DNA of 64,000 bases, from the NCBI GenBank assembly GCA_022749755.1, contig CM040452.1, positions 20,912,350 to 20,976,349 on the forward strand, given 5' to 3'. Positions 23,401 through 35,696 of the stretch are shown here, piece after piece. A model generated the notes under the pieces. The model did not search any database. It was not told where the DNA came from and was given only the letters and a program-made list of their open reading frames with translations. Both the position numbers and the translations under genes were made by a program. Numbering within the stretch: the stretch's first letter is position 1; every line of letters starts with the position of its first letter. Source of the stretch: Azadirachta indica (lineage: Eukaryota > Streptophyta > Magnoliopsida > Sapindales > Meliaceae).

Positions 23401-23892
23401 CAACAGAGCATGGGAAGCTGCAGCTATGACGACTCAGGCTCTTCATCTCTTCCACCATTAATGGAGTCTTACATCACTTTTGACCAAACACAACCCTTTG
23501 ATAATTTCCATGATGATGATGATGATGACGACGAGCAAGTGCCCTGCTTCTCCATTTTCTCATCCCAACAACACCCCCACCAAATGACCACCACCACCAC
23601 CACCACCACAAACCCTAATATTTTCTTACACATGCAGCAACCAAACATGGATATTTCTACTGCCAGAAGCACTTTCGGAAAAATCCCAGTTGTAGGAAGT
23701 GCTTGCTTGGACTTGGACCCTTTCTCTTGTGACACCAAGGTTATAAAAGCTGTCTTAAACCAGCTTACCAAGATTGAAAGCAATGATAATATTGTGAAAG
23801 AATCACCACCAAGCTTCGGAGAACCAAGTTCAGAATTAAGCTACTTATCTGAAGTGGGTATGCCAACAAACATCATGTGGAATCACTTTTGA
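20410..23892 (+). CDS. NAC1: NAC domain transcription factor, NAC1 (ANAC021/022) type
   Basis: Three exons (20410-20578, 22632-22909, 23347-23892) encode 330 residues; intron 1 is about 2 kb. The NAC DNA-binding domain fills about residues 10-160 with all subdomains: [80 protein letters not shown] and EDWVLCRVF. The intron positions match the NAC gene class. The C-terminal half has MGSC, a SLPPLM...YITFDQ block, Asp and Thr runs and a final MWNHF, as in Arabidopsis NAC1, which acts in auxin-dependent lateral root formation. The transcript carries a miR164 site. An alternative start at Met6 (MLEAKL) is possible, but the first ATG has good spacing from the TATA box. Confidence 0.93.
23534..23554 (+). 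promoter_or_regulatory. miR164 target site in NAC1 coding sequence
   Basis: The 21 bases differ from the perfect miR164 complement (as I remember miR164) only at positions 1 and 5, which face the 3' end of the microRNA. The seed and cleavage region pair fully, including GTGCCCTGCTTCTCCA. NAC1 is a classical miR164 target, and cleavage here would limit auxin signalling in roots. Confidence 0.85.
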
Positions 23893-24978
23893 TGATGATC
23901 ATGCTATTATGCTTCAACTTATATATATATAATTGGGAAAAATAACAGTTGTTGTAAATAAAAATAACAGTAACATTTATACATATAATTTTTCCCTTGT
24001 TAGCTATATAACATTATGCATCTATTTTCATCATTCGGAGGCTTGTAATTTTTTGTCTTTTCTTTTCAAGAAAGAAGCAAGTAATTGACTCTTTACTGTA
24101 CATCGTCGAGTTCTTGAAAAAAAAAAAAAATCACTGTATCTTGTGAACTTTAGATCGTTTGATAGAAAGTTAGATAGGAACAATGTTCTATACGTGTAAA
24201 TTCGATTTTTTTTTTTTTTTTGGGGTTAGCTTTGATATTAATGTAAACGTTTAATTAACAACTTAAAATTTTAAATCAAACGGTAAATTGTTCTAATATA
24301 CATCAAGCTATTGAATATACTGGGCGAAATATTTAATTAAAATGATAATAAAAAGGCTAGGTGTTATCATTACTTGCTTTCTTCTATGAATATGTCCAAG
24401 CGACTAATGGCTAGGAAGGAGAATATATTTTATAAATAGCAAAGAGAACAGACCAAATCCTTATGACCTCACCACCCATAGAGATTTCCTTACTTAATTT
24501 AATTAATTAGGCATTGTTTGGCTCTCGGCATCTCTTTGCTTCTTAATCATCTTTAAATCAAACTTTTAAGTTTGAAAATAATTGTAACATTTAACATTGT
24601 ACTCTCATTTAGAGCAACTGTTGCTTCAAAGCCACGGCTTCACAGTACAAACGAAACTTTAATTTAGTTGACCTTAGCAAATGACAAACGGCAACTATTA
24701 CAAAACGACATCGTGCATTGTGTGATGCATCGTCAACAAAATCGGCTTATTCAAAGAAATACGGCATAACGTTCTCTATGGACCTTAACTTGTACAAATC
24801 CGGCTGACTGTGAAGCACGGGCTAAAATTTTCACCGGGCTGAACTTTCCCGACCCGGCCCATTAACACCTTCTCAGAATATCAAAGGAGATGCGAATCCA
24901 AATTCCAAACAAATTTTATTCGAACCAAAAATACCTGCTCATAAACGAAACCCGCGTCCCAAGTCTCAACTCCCTTCT

Positions 24979-25009
<31 letters not shown>

Positions 25010-25076
25010 CTGCTTCTGAGCTGATTGCCGCTATTCTCTTTTATCTTAAAAAGGGTTAGAAATTATTAGTACAGAA
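23893..25076. other. Intergenic DNA between NAC1 and RECA1
   Basis: Includes the NAC1 3' region and poly-A/poly-T runs (about 24118-24130 and 24209-24222). Near 24854-24862 the sequence CCGGCCCATT, reverse TGGGCC, is a site II-like element upstream of RECA1. No gene is seen. Confidence 0.5.
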
Positions 25077-28000
25077 ATGTATTCTTTAGCACTGCCTCTG
25101 AAACTAAACTTCAACTCCAAGGCGTACCCTTTTCACTTCTCAATTTCTTCGTGTCCCCTTCAATGCCCATCTTCTCGCTCTCGATTTTTTACAGCCTCAA
25201 AGCTGGCAGCTGCCGGAAAACGAGACAAGAAAATTCGCTGTGAATTCGACGGCAAAGTTAACGGTTTATCTGCCGACTCCGACTCCCGCTTCCTCGACCG
25301 GGTAATTACGAATTATCCTGTCAGAGGAAAGGAAATATGCTATAAAAATGCTTCTCTTTTTTCATGATTTATTATGAAAAGAGTAGCTTCCATTTTGCCC
25401 ATAACAAAATTTCATTTTTCGTGCATTCCATTTCGTAAATGATATTGAGCTAGTACCTTATGACGGGAAACTGGATACCGGTTTTCATTATCGTGTAGCA
25501 ATAATTTATGCTTGTGCAAGGACTGAATTGTGTTTATCGTGAGGAGCAGTCATATACAAATCTGAAAAGTTGTTCTCTCAAATCATGGTAGAGAAGCAGT
25601 TAAAATTATTAGTAAATGAAATTCGTAATATGAGATATTATGCATACTCTTGCCCATGAGATTAACTCTTCGGTATATATGTTGATCATACAATATATGC
25701 CGAGCTTAGGATCTGCATATGTTATCTATCTCCAATATAATATATATAGCGTAGAGAGTAAATTATGACTTTCATATGATGTTTTCTAAAAGCCAGGCAT
25801 AACTGACTAAGATATAGATTGATTAAATATGATATTATTATGTTTTTTCCAGCAAAAAGCATTGGATGCAGCAATGAATGACATAAATAATTCATTTGGA
25901 AAAGGAAGTGTTACGAGATTGGGTAGTGCTGGTGGAGCCCTTGTGTACGTGTTCTCTTATAATATACATTTTTTTTTCCTTTCTTCCCCATTCTCTTCGT
26001 CCTATTTGTCTCCCTTTAATGTGCTAAATGTCTGGTGGAAGTTGGAAATGATGGTGGATGGTTAATTTCCTAATTCCTGCTCATTATTGGTTGTAGCCAG
26101 CATGAGCTGGTGGATTGCTCTGTGCCACTTCATTGTATGACTTATACTAGAAGCTTAGACTCAACTCTGTATCCTTTTCTCGTTTGCAGTGAGACCTTTC
26201 CTAGTGGCTGCTTGACTCTAGATTTGGCCTTAGGTGGTGGAATTCCTAAGGGGAGAATTGTAGAGGTATTATCTTTTTGTACTTCATTGCATGTGCTTCT
26301 TGATATTCTCTTCCAGTGATCTGTTTTTTTCTTGATACTTCATGATTCTGGTACACCTTTGTTTTGTTATTTAGTGCATGAATTGGATTCTTTAAGAAAA
26401 GAAGTCTGAAATTCTGGGAGGAATAATGTATCTCACTTCATTATGGACTTGGTTTGAATTGTTTTCGAAGGATATTTTGGAAGCTATCTTTTTGGGAAAT
26501 TGGAAGTGCATCTTAGTACTCATTTTGTTCTTTCCTTGATGTGCCAACTGTACTTTTCCTTTCTTTTTCAACAAATTTTGTTCCTTGTCCAAAATAATAA
26601 AAAATAAAAATTTCATGTGGTTACTTGGCACTCTTTTTTTTTTCCTCTTAATTATTCTGTTCTCTGCCTAGGTCAATTTGTAGCATTAGTTGGCAGTAAA
26701 GTACCTATGATGATTTTCTGTTTCAGATTAGATTCTTTTGCAAAAGTCTGATAACAAATGCAATCTTTCTTTGCAGATATTTGGACCTGAAAGTAGTGGA
26801 AAGACCACCCTTGCACTCCATGCAATTGCAGAAGTGCAGGTTCTAATCTGTCCTAGCTTCTCGTCTGTAAACTTAATTTCTGTGTAGAAAGTTCTAGGAG
26901 ATGCTTGTATATATATGTCTTGAGGCTGACATGCAGATTTTTCTATGGTATATTTTACAGAAACTCGGGGGCAATGCAATGCTTGTGGATGCAGAGCATG
27001 CTTTTGATCCAGCATATTCAAAAGCATTGGGTGTGGATGTAGAGAATTTGATTGTTTGCCAACCTGATAATGGCGAGATGGCACTAGAAAGTAATGATCC
27101 TGCTTGTCCATTTTGTTTTCTGTTTGCAAAACTGAGAATTGATGTGATTGTTTAAGCAGTACTAACTAATTTTTCAGTTATCACTTGCAGTTGCTGATCG
27201 TATGTGCAGATCTGGTGCTGTAGATCTTATTTGTGTTGATTCTGTATCAGCTCTCACTCCACGAGCAGAGATTGAAGTAGGCTATAAGTTTTCCCCATTG
27301 ATGCTAACATGTTTTTCCTACTAAATAGGGGAAGCTTACTCCTGTTTAAATGCTTTCCTGTTTCATGTAATGTAGGGTGAGATAGGGATGCAGCAAATGG
27401 GATTACAAGCTCGCCTTATGAGCCAAGCTTTGCGCAAAATGTCAGGAAATGCATCTAAAGCTGGTTGTACTCTCATTTTTCTCAATCAGATCAGATATAA
27501 GGTACTTTTTCAAATTTGTTAGACGTGAATTTTTCAGGTTATAGCTTACCAGAACCAGGATTTTTAGAATTTAGCCTTGCATAAACTGGTCATGGATTGT
27601 TATCATGTAGGTTATAATGATGTTTAACAGTTTAAGGATGGAATTAGGTTGCTGGATTTGATATCAGCAAATAAATTTAATTTAGTATTGTTTAATGCTT
27701 TGTATGGAATAAAAAACGAGAATTTGTGCAGAAGCTAGGCTTATAGGATTTCAGATAGTTAATATTTGTATTTGACAGTGGATTTGTTAGGTTAGAAAAG
27801 GGGATCATATGAGATAAAACATGAGAAAAACTGCATACACTTAATCTCTAATTAGATAGTTATACTAAACTTCTTTAGAGGAAAGCATTGTTTATATTAA
27901 CCTTTTGTTTTATCTCTTAAGTTTTTCTTCATCAATCTACTTCTTGTGCAATTGGAAAATTACTTCTTCCGGCAACTGATTATATTGCTTATCTCCATTT

Positions 28001-29377
28001 TGTAAGATTGGTGTATATTATGGAAATCCTGAAGTAACTAGTGGTGGGATTGCGTTAAAGTTTTTTGCCTCAGTTCGTCTTGAAATACGTCCTACAGGGA
28101 AGATAAAGTCTGTAAGCACAAAAGCACTTGATAGTTCCATGTTTATTCCACTTTGTATGTGTCGTCATATTTAATCCCCACATAATTCTCACAATCAAAG
28201 TCTTACTTTCTTGCAGGTTAAAGGAGATGAGGATATTGGGGTTCGAGTTCGTGTAAGAGTGCAAAAGAGTAAGGTAGATAAAAAACTTGCTCTATTTTGT
28301 CCCAACTACCAAATTTTGTGTGTTTCTGATCTGACTAGGCAATTCTCGATTTTAATTATTTGCTTTCATAGGTCTCAAGACCTTACAAGCAAGCAGAGTT
28401 TGAAATCATATTTGGGGAGGGAGTGAGTAAACTGGTTAGTGCTGCAAAAAAATAATATATGTCTCCAATGGCACAAATTCCGCTCTCTGTTTTGACTGTC
28501 AAGGACTTGCAGGGGTGCATGTTGGATTGTGCTGAAATGATGGATGTTGTTGTGAAGAAGGGAGCATGGTATAGCTACGGAGACCATAGGTTTGCCTTTG
28601 AACTTCTATTTGCTTCTTAGTTTTAGTTGCATCACGGTCCTGTTATATGGTTTATGATTCTTTTCCAGAAATTGGTAATTAGAAGTCTCTGTGTCCAAAT
28701 AATCTCTTAATTGACTTTGATGTTTGAAGCGTCAAATCCTTGAAACAACTGAGAGATGAACTGTGAGAAGCAAACTAACTGAGGCTATACATATTGATTC
28801 TTTTTCTTGAAATTCAATTTTGCTGGCCCACTTGTTTTCTTGTCCAAATCCATGTCTGCATGTCATAAGCATTTTCATAGTGGAATTCGTTTGCTTCCCT
28901 ACCACTAAATCAGTGTGATTGATGATTGAGCTACATTTTTCTAGAAAGCAATTGAGGCTAATTTTCATCCTTTTTTTCGGTTTCTGCACAACAGATTGGG
29001 ACAGGGGAGAGACAAAGCATTGCAGTACTTGAGAGACAACCCTGTTCTGCAAGATGAAATAGAGAAGGTAACATTGTTGCTTCTGCTGCACTTTATATCT
29101 CTGTTGTTTTTGAATTTTTCAAATAGAGAAGAAGCTTAGTATCCTCTTGCAAAATAATTGGATCTTGAAATGTGAATATTGGTTAGTTCAACCAATGAAA
29201 TCTCTTCGGATAGTATTAGATGTTCAAGAGTTCCAGTTTCTCTTAAGTTTATACTTATGTGATGTACAGATAGTACGGTCCATGATGGCAGACGGAAGTG
29301 TTCATCAGGGCTCATATTTGAAGAACGTACCAGCATCACTGCCTCATCAAGATGAAAATATTTTTGAAGCGATTTAA
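25077..29377 (+). CDS. RECA1: Chloroplast RecA recombinase (RECA1)
   Basis: Thirteen exons: 25077-25301, 25853-25944, 26190-26265, 26777-26839, 26961-27090, 27191-27276, 27376-27501, 28007-28111, 28217-28273, 28372-28434, 28513-28589, 28995-29067 and 29270-29377. They join in frame to 426 residues. An N-terminal Ser/Phe-rich stretch of about 60 residues has the look of a plastid transit peptide. The bacterial-type RecA core follows: [20 protein letters not shown], Walker A GPESSGKT (134-141), Walker B LICVDS (208-213), L1/L2 region [29 protein letters not shown] and ASVRLEIR. It catalyses ATP-dependent strand exchange in plastid DNA repair. It closely matches Arabidopsis RECA1 as I recall it, but the C-terminal tail is shorter and less acidic. 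It is convergent with PSBR. Confidence 0.95.
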
Positions 29378-29915
29378 ATAGTGAAATAGAATGCTCTTTT
29401 CAAGGTTTCATTGTCCAGGTTAAGGCATAAATGAAATTTTACCCCACGCACATCAAATATGAATACTGGAGGAGGATTGATGCTGTTACCAAATTTTCCA
29501 TCCATCCAGCTCGAAGGATTGAAAAAATGCAAAATTTTTGCATCTTATTGATGCCGCTATATGTTGTATTTTGGTGATGTAAAGGGAATTCACATTGTTA
29601 GTTATTTCCTTTTTGTAGTCCAATTTGCATTATTACTTGTCCCAAAATGGTAACGAGTTAATTCCACATATTTATCAAAATCAGTTAATTCCATCCTTTT
29701 ACAAAGCACTAAAACAACAATCCCAACAAAACAAAAAACAGAAGAGAGTTTAACAATAAAGATAAATACTACTGGTCTCATTTCAGATCCATACCAAAAC
29801 ATTATAAGTAGATACATGAAGGAGTAGCTGGTTGAATGTCTTGCTTCCTTTAAACAGTAACATGGACAAGTTATAATACAACACAAATAAACACTAACGT
29901 TGATTGATATTTGAT
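29378..29915. other. Convergent 3' regions of RECA1 and PSBR
   Basis: About 540 bases shared by the two 3' untranslated regions. AATAAA-like signals occur on both strands (for example reverse-strand TTTATT near 29755-29763 and 29886-29891). Nothing else is seen. Confidence 0.5.
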
Positions 29916-31438
29916 CTACTGTACCAAAGCACTTGTGTTGTACACGAGAAGTGCTCCTCCGGCAAGAAGACCAGCTAGAGTAACTGCCCAGATTGCCAAA
30001 CCGGTTGTGCCTGCAATGCAACGATTTTACAAATAAGTTTACCTCAAAGGATCAAAGTAACTCTGGTTGTATTTTCATTGGCGCTGGAAATCAATGTATG
30101 ATTATAGCTAGAGTTACTTACCACCCACGTAAACATCACCGCTTGGAGACCAGTCATTAGTGTCAAAGATAGGACTGTAAATTAATCATCAAAACAGAGA
30201 ATAGAAATGTTTTAATTGCAAATGCCATTGGTGAATGTGCAAACTTTAATGTCATAACAGAAGCCAGAGCAGCAAGTACTTGGTGTTGATATTCATTGAT
30301 ACACATAAATGCAATTACTTTCTACATTAATCTTATTAGCAAGCTTTCAAGTGTTCAATCCAGTTCTAAAATTGCATTCAATCCAGTTCTAATTTGCTCA
30401 CAAATTGAATGACAGTAGAAAGTGTGACTAAGAGGACTACAGAATCCAAAATGAAACAATGCCCTCTACCTGTAACCATCAACATTAGCACCATATTTGT
30501 CCACAAATTGGTACACACCCTTTCCCTGTATTCAATAGAAATGTCAAAGTGTAATCAGGTATACAGTACGAGAAATTACAACAGGTTGACGAGGGCAAAC
30601 ATGTGTATATAGAGATTGAAATACTTAACGTCCAGTGAGCATGTACTAGGACCAGATTTTTTTCTCACAATATTTTCTAATTTGTCCTCACTTGCAATCT
30701 ATGGAACTGTAATTATCTTAGTTCACTAAAAATATATCATCAATCACTTAGTATGCATTAAGGAATTGAAATTAACATAGTGCAAACTATGCTATGTTGA
30801 ACAGGATAATTTTGCAGTTAATCACCAAAACGGCACGTATAATTAAGCCAGAATTCAGACGCTTATTGTTAATGAAGTATCTGCTCATGAGGTTGTTTAT
30901 TAAGGAAATTTTAAAGAGTTGCTAAAACATTAAAATATCGTTGATTTTGATCCGTTGATTTAGCAACCTCCATGTATATAGATTTTCAGTTAGAAGGGAA
31001 GGCAAAATTACTAAACACAAACCTTGCCTTTCCTGCCAGATGCATCAACTCCATCCCTCAAGTCCATACCGCCATTGATTCCTACAAAATCATACATATT
31101 TCAAGCCTTGAATAATTGGGATGCAAATCATGTCATCAGATTGACATCAGTATCGCACTAATAACCTGAAATATCCGACTTGTGTCATAAACAATGCAAT
31201 ACATACACATGCATCATAAACATATCATAAAACCCGAAAAATGCATGCATGAATTACTGCAATTAATGGTGATGTAATACATACCATAGGGCTTGTCAGT
31301 TTTGATCTTCTTGCCAGCACCGGCAACAACTTTGAAAGAAGTACTTCTTGCAAGAGACGGAACGCCTTTGACGGCGGATTTCTCGGCGGTGAAAGGAGCT
31401 GGTTTCAGGCTCAGTGAAGACATAACTGAGGCTGCCAT
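29916..31438 (-). CDS. PSBR: Photosystem II 10 kDa polypeptide PsbR
   Basis: Five exons on the minus strand (31438-31285, 31081-31023, 30525-30470, 30174-30122, 30010-29916) encode 138 residues. The sequence starts [16 protein letters not shown] (plastid transit peptide) and continues with [43 protein letters not shown] and a Ser-Gly-Asp-Val segment. It ends in one C-terminal membrane helix (about 110-132), [18 protein letters not shown], and [10 protein letters not shown]. PsbR is a lumenal thylakoid protein of photosystem II that helps stabilise PsbP and the oxygen-evolving complex. Length and sequence fit the family almost throughout. An in-frame ATG at 31501 would add 21 residues, but MAASV is the conserved start. 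Two G-boxes lie upstream. Confidence 0.96.
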
Positions 31439-31557
31439 TCTCTCTTTAGCTGCTGCTGCTTTTTTTGGATTTCTTTGCTGCTTCAATTGTGCATGCAGCA
31501 TCGCTCCAAAATCTTAGATAATAGTAGGAGAGCATAAGATAGTGATTGTCAAGTTGA

Positions 31558-31684
31558 CACGTGGCTCTGCATATGTGGTTTACGTTCGGATATGATATTA
31601 CGAAACATTATCTGAATTGCAAGCCTCTTTTAACCAGTTCTGTTTACACGTTGATCCACTGCCACATCAGTTACCTTCCACGTG
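31558..31684 (-). promoter_or_regulatory. Two G-boxes upstream of PSBR
   Basis: CACGTG occurs at 31558-31563 and again in the palindrome CCACGTGG (31678-31685), 120 and 240 bases upstream of the PsbR start. Paired G-boxes suit a light-regulated photosynthesis gene, bound by bZIP, PIF or GLK-associated factors. I see no convincing TATA box at the usual distance, a common feature of photosystem genes. Confidence 0.6.
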
Positions 31685-31689
31685 GACGG

Positions 31690-33268
31690 TTGCCAAAGCG
31701 CTTCAACGGAATTTCATTTGTATAATATATATATAATATATATATAAAACAAATTCTCTTTTAATAATTTGACTGTGATTTGCCACAGTAAATAGTTTTT
31801 AAATTAGTCAAATTTGCCTATATTTTAATAAAGAAGAAAATGACATTTGACCCTCATTAGCATTAATAAATTATCATATAAATTAAGAGAATCAAATTCA
31901 GAAATTTACACTTACTGAAATTATAATATGTTATTTTTTAGTCAGAATCATTAGAGACGAGATGTAATTCATTCTTAATCATTGAAAAATTATAGTTCCG
32001 TAAACCAGAACTTTTTATAAAAGATGACGATATGTGTTCTTGATAGGCCAAAAGGGGATTAATTGTACACCGCCTTGATGTATAAAGCTCAACAAAATCA
32101 ATCTACGAATGTTTCATTTCTGTAAGAAATTATATAACTTGTATCGTCAAAGATTAGCGGAGAATTCGCTTTCTCAGCGTAAAACTATGAACAAAAAAAT
32201 CGCTGGGTATTAGTCCTTGAAAACTAAGGAAGCTGCAAGCACGGCACCTGGGTTTGGAGCTGATGCAAGAATCTCTCTCAGTAGCTATCAGTTAGATATC
32301 AAGATACATGGAAAGCAACTTGTGCCGTAAAGTATCAATAAACTCTATCAAGTGCACTTCAAAGTTCAAGATCGTTCTCCAATTACGCATAAACCATGAT
32401 TTCTGGCTAAGTTTCTTACTGAGGTTTAACCAAGACTTGCAGATTCATGAAAGTCTCTTCCAACTTCATTCGATATTCTAACAAGAAGACTACATATGCG
32501 CATCAATTTGGAGAGAAGCCAGACATAACCAGAAATCGGACACGAGAGGGAAAGGATTATTATGAACAGTGTCTTTGCCTGCACGTGTTTAGTCGATTCT
32601 GCTCCAGTGAAAGCTGCTGCTTCATATGATAAAACACGGGTAATAAGGATAAAATCAGGACAATATAAGATGGCACACCAACTAAAATGAAAAACACGGA
32701 TATATGACCTTCTTAAGAACTGCTCCTGCTGGAATCCGGCATCTAATCAATATGTGGCATTCGTATTTTCTAACGGCAGTGGAAGTTTCCCGTGCTTCAG
32801 CTCCTGAATCAAGAGAGTCATCAATCAAGGTAGCCTAGCCTAAAAACTTACTTACTGAGGAAATCCCAAGATGTATTGCCAGCATCATCATGGATCATTC
32901 TCAATTCGACGAGGATAATCTCCTCTACTAGCACCGTGAGACTTCTCACTGTACATGGATTGTTCCCAACTACATTTCTTGCACACGCACTTCCGTAAGA
33001 TATCCACATGCTACTATTTCATGAAACATGGAGCCCCTCCATAACAAATTCTAAGTTCCACCTTTAAGGAGATAAATCTTCCCACCTTAATCATTCTGCT
33101 TTTTCCTTGAAACTACCCATCTAATTCAGATTTGCCAAAAATAACCTAATTTTCTTCCATGTCATAGGTTACAGAGTGACTGGCCAGATCTATCTAGACA
33201 GACTAAGATAGATAGTCCATCTTCCAATCGACTTCTTTGGATTGCCAAGTTAAATTTTAAGCTCGGAG
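31690..33268. other. Intergenic DNA between PSBR and the PPR gene
   Basis: Starts with an imperfect (TA)n tract (about 31718-31747) and AT-rich DNA. From about 32100 the composition is more balanced and probably includes the 3' region of the PPR gene. No coding frame or RNA gene is recognised. Confidence 0.45.
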
Positions 33269-35266
33269 TCATTTCCTCGTATTGCCATGTAACTTATCAA
33301 GAATCCTCCAAGTTACCGCATCCGGGTTTAGCCCATTCTTTCTCATTTCTCCCAGAATTTGATAAGCTTCTCTCTTCATGCCTAACTTGCAAGCACTGTC
33401 GATCACAACATTATAGCTCACGATATTTGGAGTGACCCCAGAATCAATCAGTTCATATAAAAAATGACATGCCTCATTTAGTTTGCCACAACGACAAAGC
33501 CCTTTGATCATGGCTGCATAAACATAATTATCATGAATATTTAAGGGCCAAACAACATCATCCCAAAACCTCTTAGCTTCGTCAATTCGGTTAGACTTGC
33601 ATAATCCATCAATCACTATAGCATAAGTTGCACTATCAGCAACCACACCACTGCTTACCATGCAATTGAAAACTTCTATTGCTTCATCTGCTTGATGAAG
33701 TCTAAACAAACCACAAAGAACTGCATTATATGTCACCACACCGGGGGTAAATCCTCTTTGTGGCATTACATGATGCAATAAATTGAGAGCTTCTTGAATT
33801 CTTCCAACATTCAATAAACCAAAAATAATAGTAGTGAAGGTCACAGCATCTGGGGCAAAAAACTTTCCCATCATCATATCATTTAGCACTTTTAGAGCTT
33901 CTTCAATATTTCCAATCTTGCAAAACCCATTAATAACTGTATTCAGAGTTATCACATCTGGCTGGCATTTTGTCTGCAGCATAAGAACAAGTACATTTAG
34001 AAGCTCGGTAGGGTTATTTATAAGACAAAGAGCTCTTAAATATATATTGTAAATTCTAGTCCTGTCCACATTTTCCTTGTTCAACAAGATTTGCAGAACC
34101 TTCCTTGCTTTTTGAAGGTCAGACTCTCGACAAAGACATTCTACTAGAACCTTGTAAGTATGCTCGGATGGCAAGTATCCAAATTGAATTCCTTCCTCTA
34201 ACAGTTGATAAGCTCTCATACAACCATTCTCTTTGCAGAGGCCGTGTACAATAGAATTATATGAAACTAAGCTCGGTGTAAAACTTCTTTTCCTCATTAT
34301 ATAAACAATCCTTGAAGCCCCATGGTTCCTTCCGGCTCGACAAAGTGATTCAATCATATGTCCATAAGCAAACTCCTCATTCACACTCTTCCCTTGTGGC
34401 ATATCCTCGGCAATCCCAAATACTTCATGGAAATACCCTTCTGTGCACAAAGAGTCAACAAGATTAGCAAAAGCCGCGCTGTTTACAGGAACATCCTCTT
34501 CCTCCATTCTCTCCCAGAGCTTGCTCATCAACTCCTTTCCCCGCTTAATGTCACGAGCCCTAAGAACACCGCGAATCAAGACGCTGTACGTTAGAGAATT
34601 TGGGGCAACACCACATCCACACATTTCATCAAGCAGCTTATACGCAAGACCTATTTCGCCGGTTACACAATACCCGTTAATCAAAGTAGTGTAAGAAACA
34701 ACGTTAGGAAAATGCCCTCTACTCTTCATATCAAAAAACAACCTGTGAGCTTCACTAACACGTGACGAACTACACAACTGATCCATCAAACAGTTGTAAT
34801 TAACCAAAGAAGGCACAAATTCGGGCTTAACATCATACAAACAATGTATAACACGCAAAGTCTCATCTGGGTTTTTCGAACCAAGCAAGCGAGCAATAAG
34901 TACATTGCAAGTACGCTCGTCTGGGACGCAACGAGAAGAAACGGAGAGAAGAAACCGGCGGTGGGCTTCTACAAAGCGGTTGGCATCGCAGAGAGCATGA
35001 ATGATGCTGCTAATATTAAGCGAATTGGGTTGGTACCCAAAAAGGCGAAGGTGATTGAGAAAGCGAAGCGCCCCGTCAACGTCGCAGTCCTTGGTGCAGA
35101 GTCTGTGAACCTTTTGGGTTATAATCTGTTCCGATTCTAGAAAGTTTTGATGTTCTTGTTTTTGGGGCGTTGTGAATAAGAATGCAGCAGCAATAATAAT
35201 ATTTGGTTTTACAAGCGAGAAGATTCTTGTGCGATGGAAAACTGGAGACCGGCATTTTGAATGCAT
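33269..35266 (-). CDS. P-class pentatricopeptide repeat (PPR) protein
   Basis: Intronless gene of 665 residues. From about residue 85 to the end, 35-residue PPR motifs follow one another (about a dozen or more), with typical blocks such as VSYTTLINGYC, LTYSVLIRG, VSYNSIVHGLCKE, ITLNTVINGFCK, VTFTTIIFGL and VSYNVVIDSACK. All repeats look like P-type; no E, DYW or SMR domain follows, so an RNA-stability, splicing or translation role is more likely than editing. The N-terminus is basic and hydroxylated with few acidic residues, fitting an organelle target sequence, probably mitochondrial. It resembles Arabidopsis At3g18020 from memory. Start is the first ATG of the frame (MHSKCRSPVF). Confidence 0.92.
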   Translation of the reverse strand: MHSKCRSPVFHRTRIFSLVKPNIIIAAAFLFTTPQKQEHQNFLESEQIITQKVHRLCTKDCDVDGALRFLNHLRLFGYQPNSLNISSIIHALCDANRFVEAHRRFLLSVSSRCVPDERTCNVLIARLLGSKNPDETLRVIHCLYDVKPEFVPSLVNYNCLMDQLCSSSRVSEAHRLFFDMKSRGHFPNVVSYTTLINGYCVTGEIGLAYKLLDEMCGCGVAPNSLTYSVLIRGVLRARDIKRGKELMSKLWERMEEEDVPVNSAAFANLVDSLCTEGYFHEVFGIAEDMPQGKSVNEEFAYGHMIESLCRAGRNHGASRIVYIMRKRSFTPSLVSYNSIVHGLCKENGCMRAYQLLEEGIQFGYLPSEHTYKVLVECLCRESDLQKARKVLQILLNKENVDRTRIYNIYLRALCLINNPTELLNVLVLMLQTKCQPDVITLNTVINGFCKIGNIEEALKVLNDMMMGKFFAPDAVTFTTIIFGLLNVGRIQEALNLLHHVMPQRGFTPGVVTYNAVLCGLFRLHQADEAIEVFNCMVSSGVVADSATYAIVIDGLCKSNRIDEAKRFWDDVVWPLNIHDNYVYAAMIKGLCRCGKLNEACHFLYELIDSGVTPNIVSYNVVIDSACKLGMKREAYQILGEMRKNGLNPDAVTWRILDKLHGNTRK

Positions 35267-35696
35267 GCCGCCTTTCGTATCGTAGGATTTGGAGACAGCC
35301 TGAAACTACAGCTTTTGTAGGAAGACGGAACACTACCATCCGTGAAAGTATTATTTATGTGTGAAACAAATATATTTTTTGTCGCTACGCTACGCGACAC
35401 GCGTCATACTGACGTTGCGTCCATTAATTAATAAGTTCAGACCACGACATCGTTTCATGAAGTGAACGTTTTCCCTCTTTTTCTTTTCTTTTTTTTTTTT
35501 TTTTTTTTTTCCTGTTTTTCTTCTTTTTGATACCGAACGTTTTCCTTTTGATATCAATAATCTTGTCAAAATTCAATTTGTACAGTTAGAGACGAAGAGT
35601 ACGAGTAAATGCAATTATAATTTCAGAACAGAAAAAAGCAAATAATAATATTACAGATACAAATAACAACCGGAAATCCTATGTGATGGGGAAGGA
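35267..35696. other. PPR promoter / oxidoreductase 3' region, with poly-T tract
   Basis: A 430-base gap between two minus-strand genes. It contains an uninterrupted T run (about 35489-35510) and, nearer the PPR gene, AT-rich promoter-like DNA. Nothing else is seen. Confidence 0.5.

Noticed and set aside
23469..23783. Antisense protein with Ser and Val runs opposite NAC1
   Set aside because: It is the complement of the Asp and Thr codon repeats.
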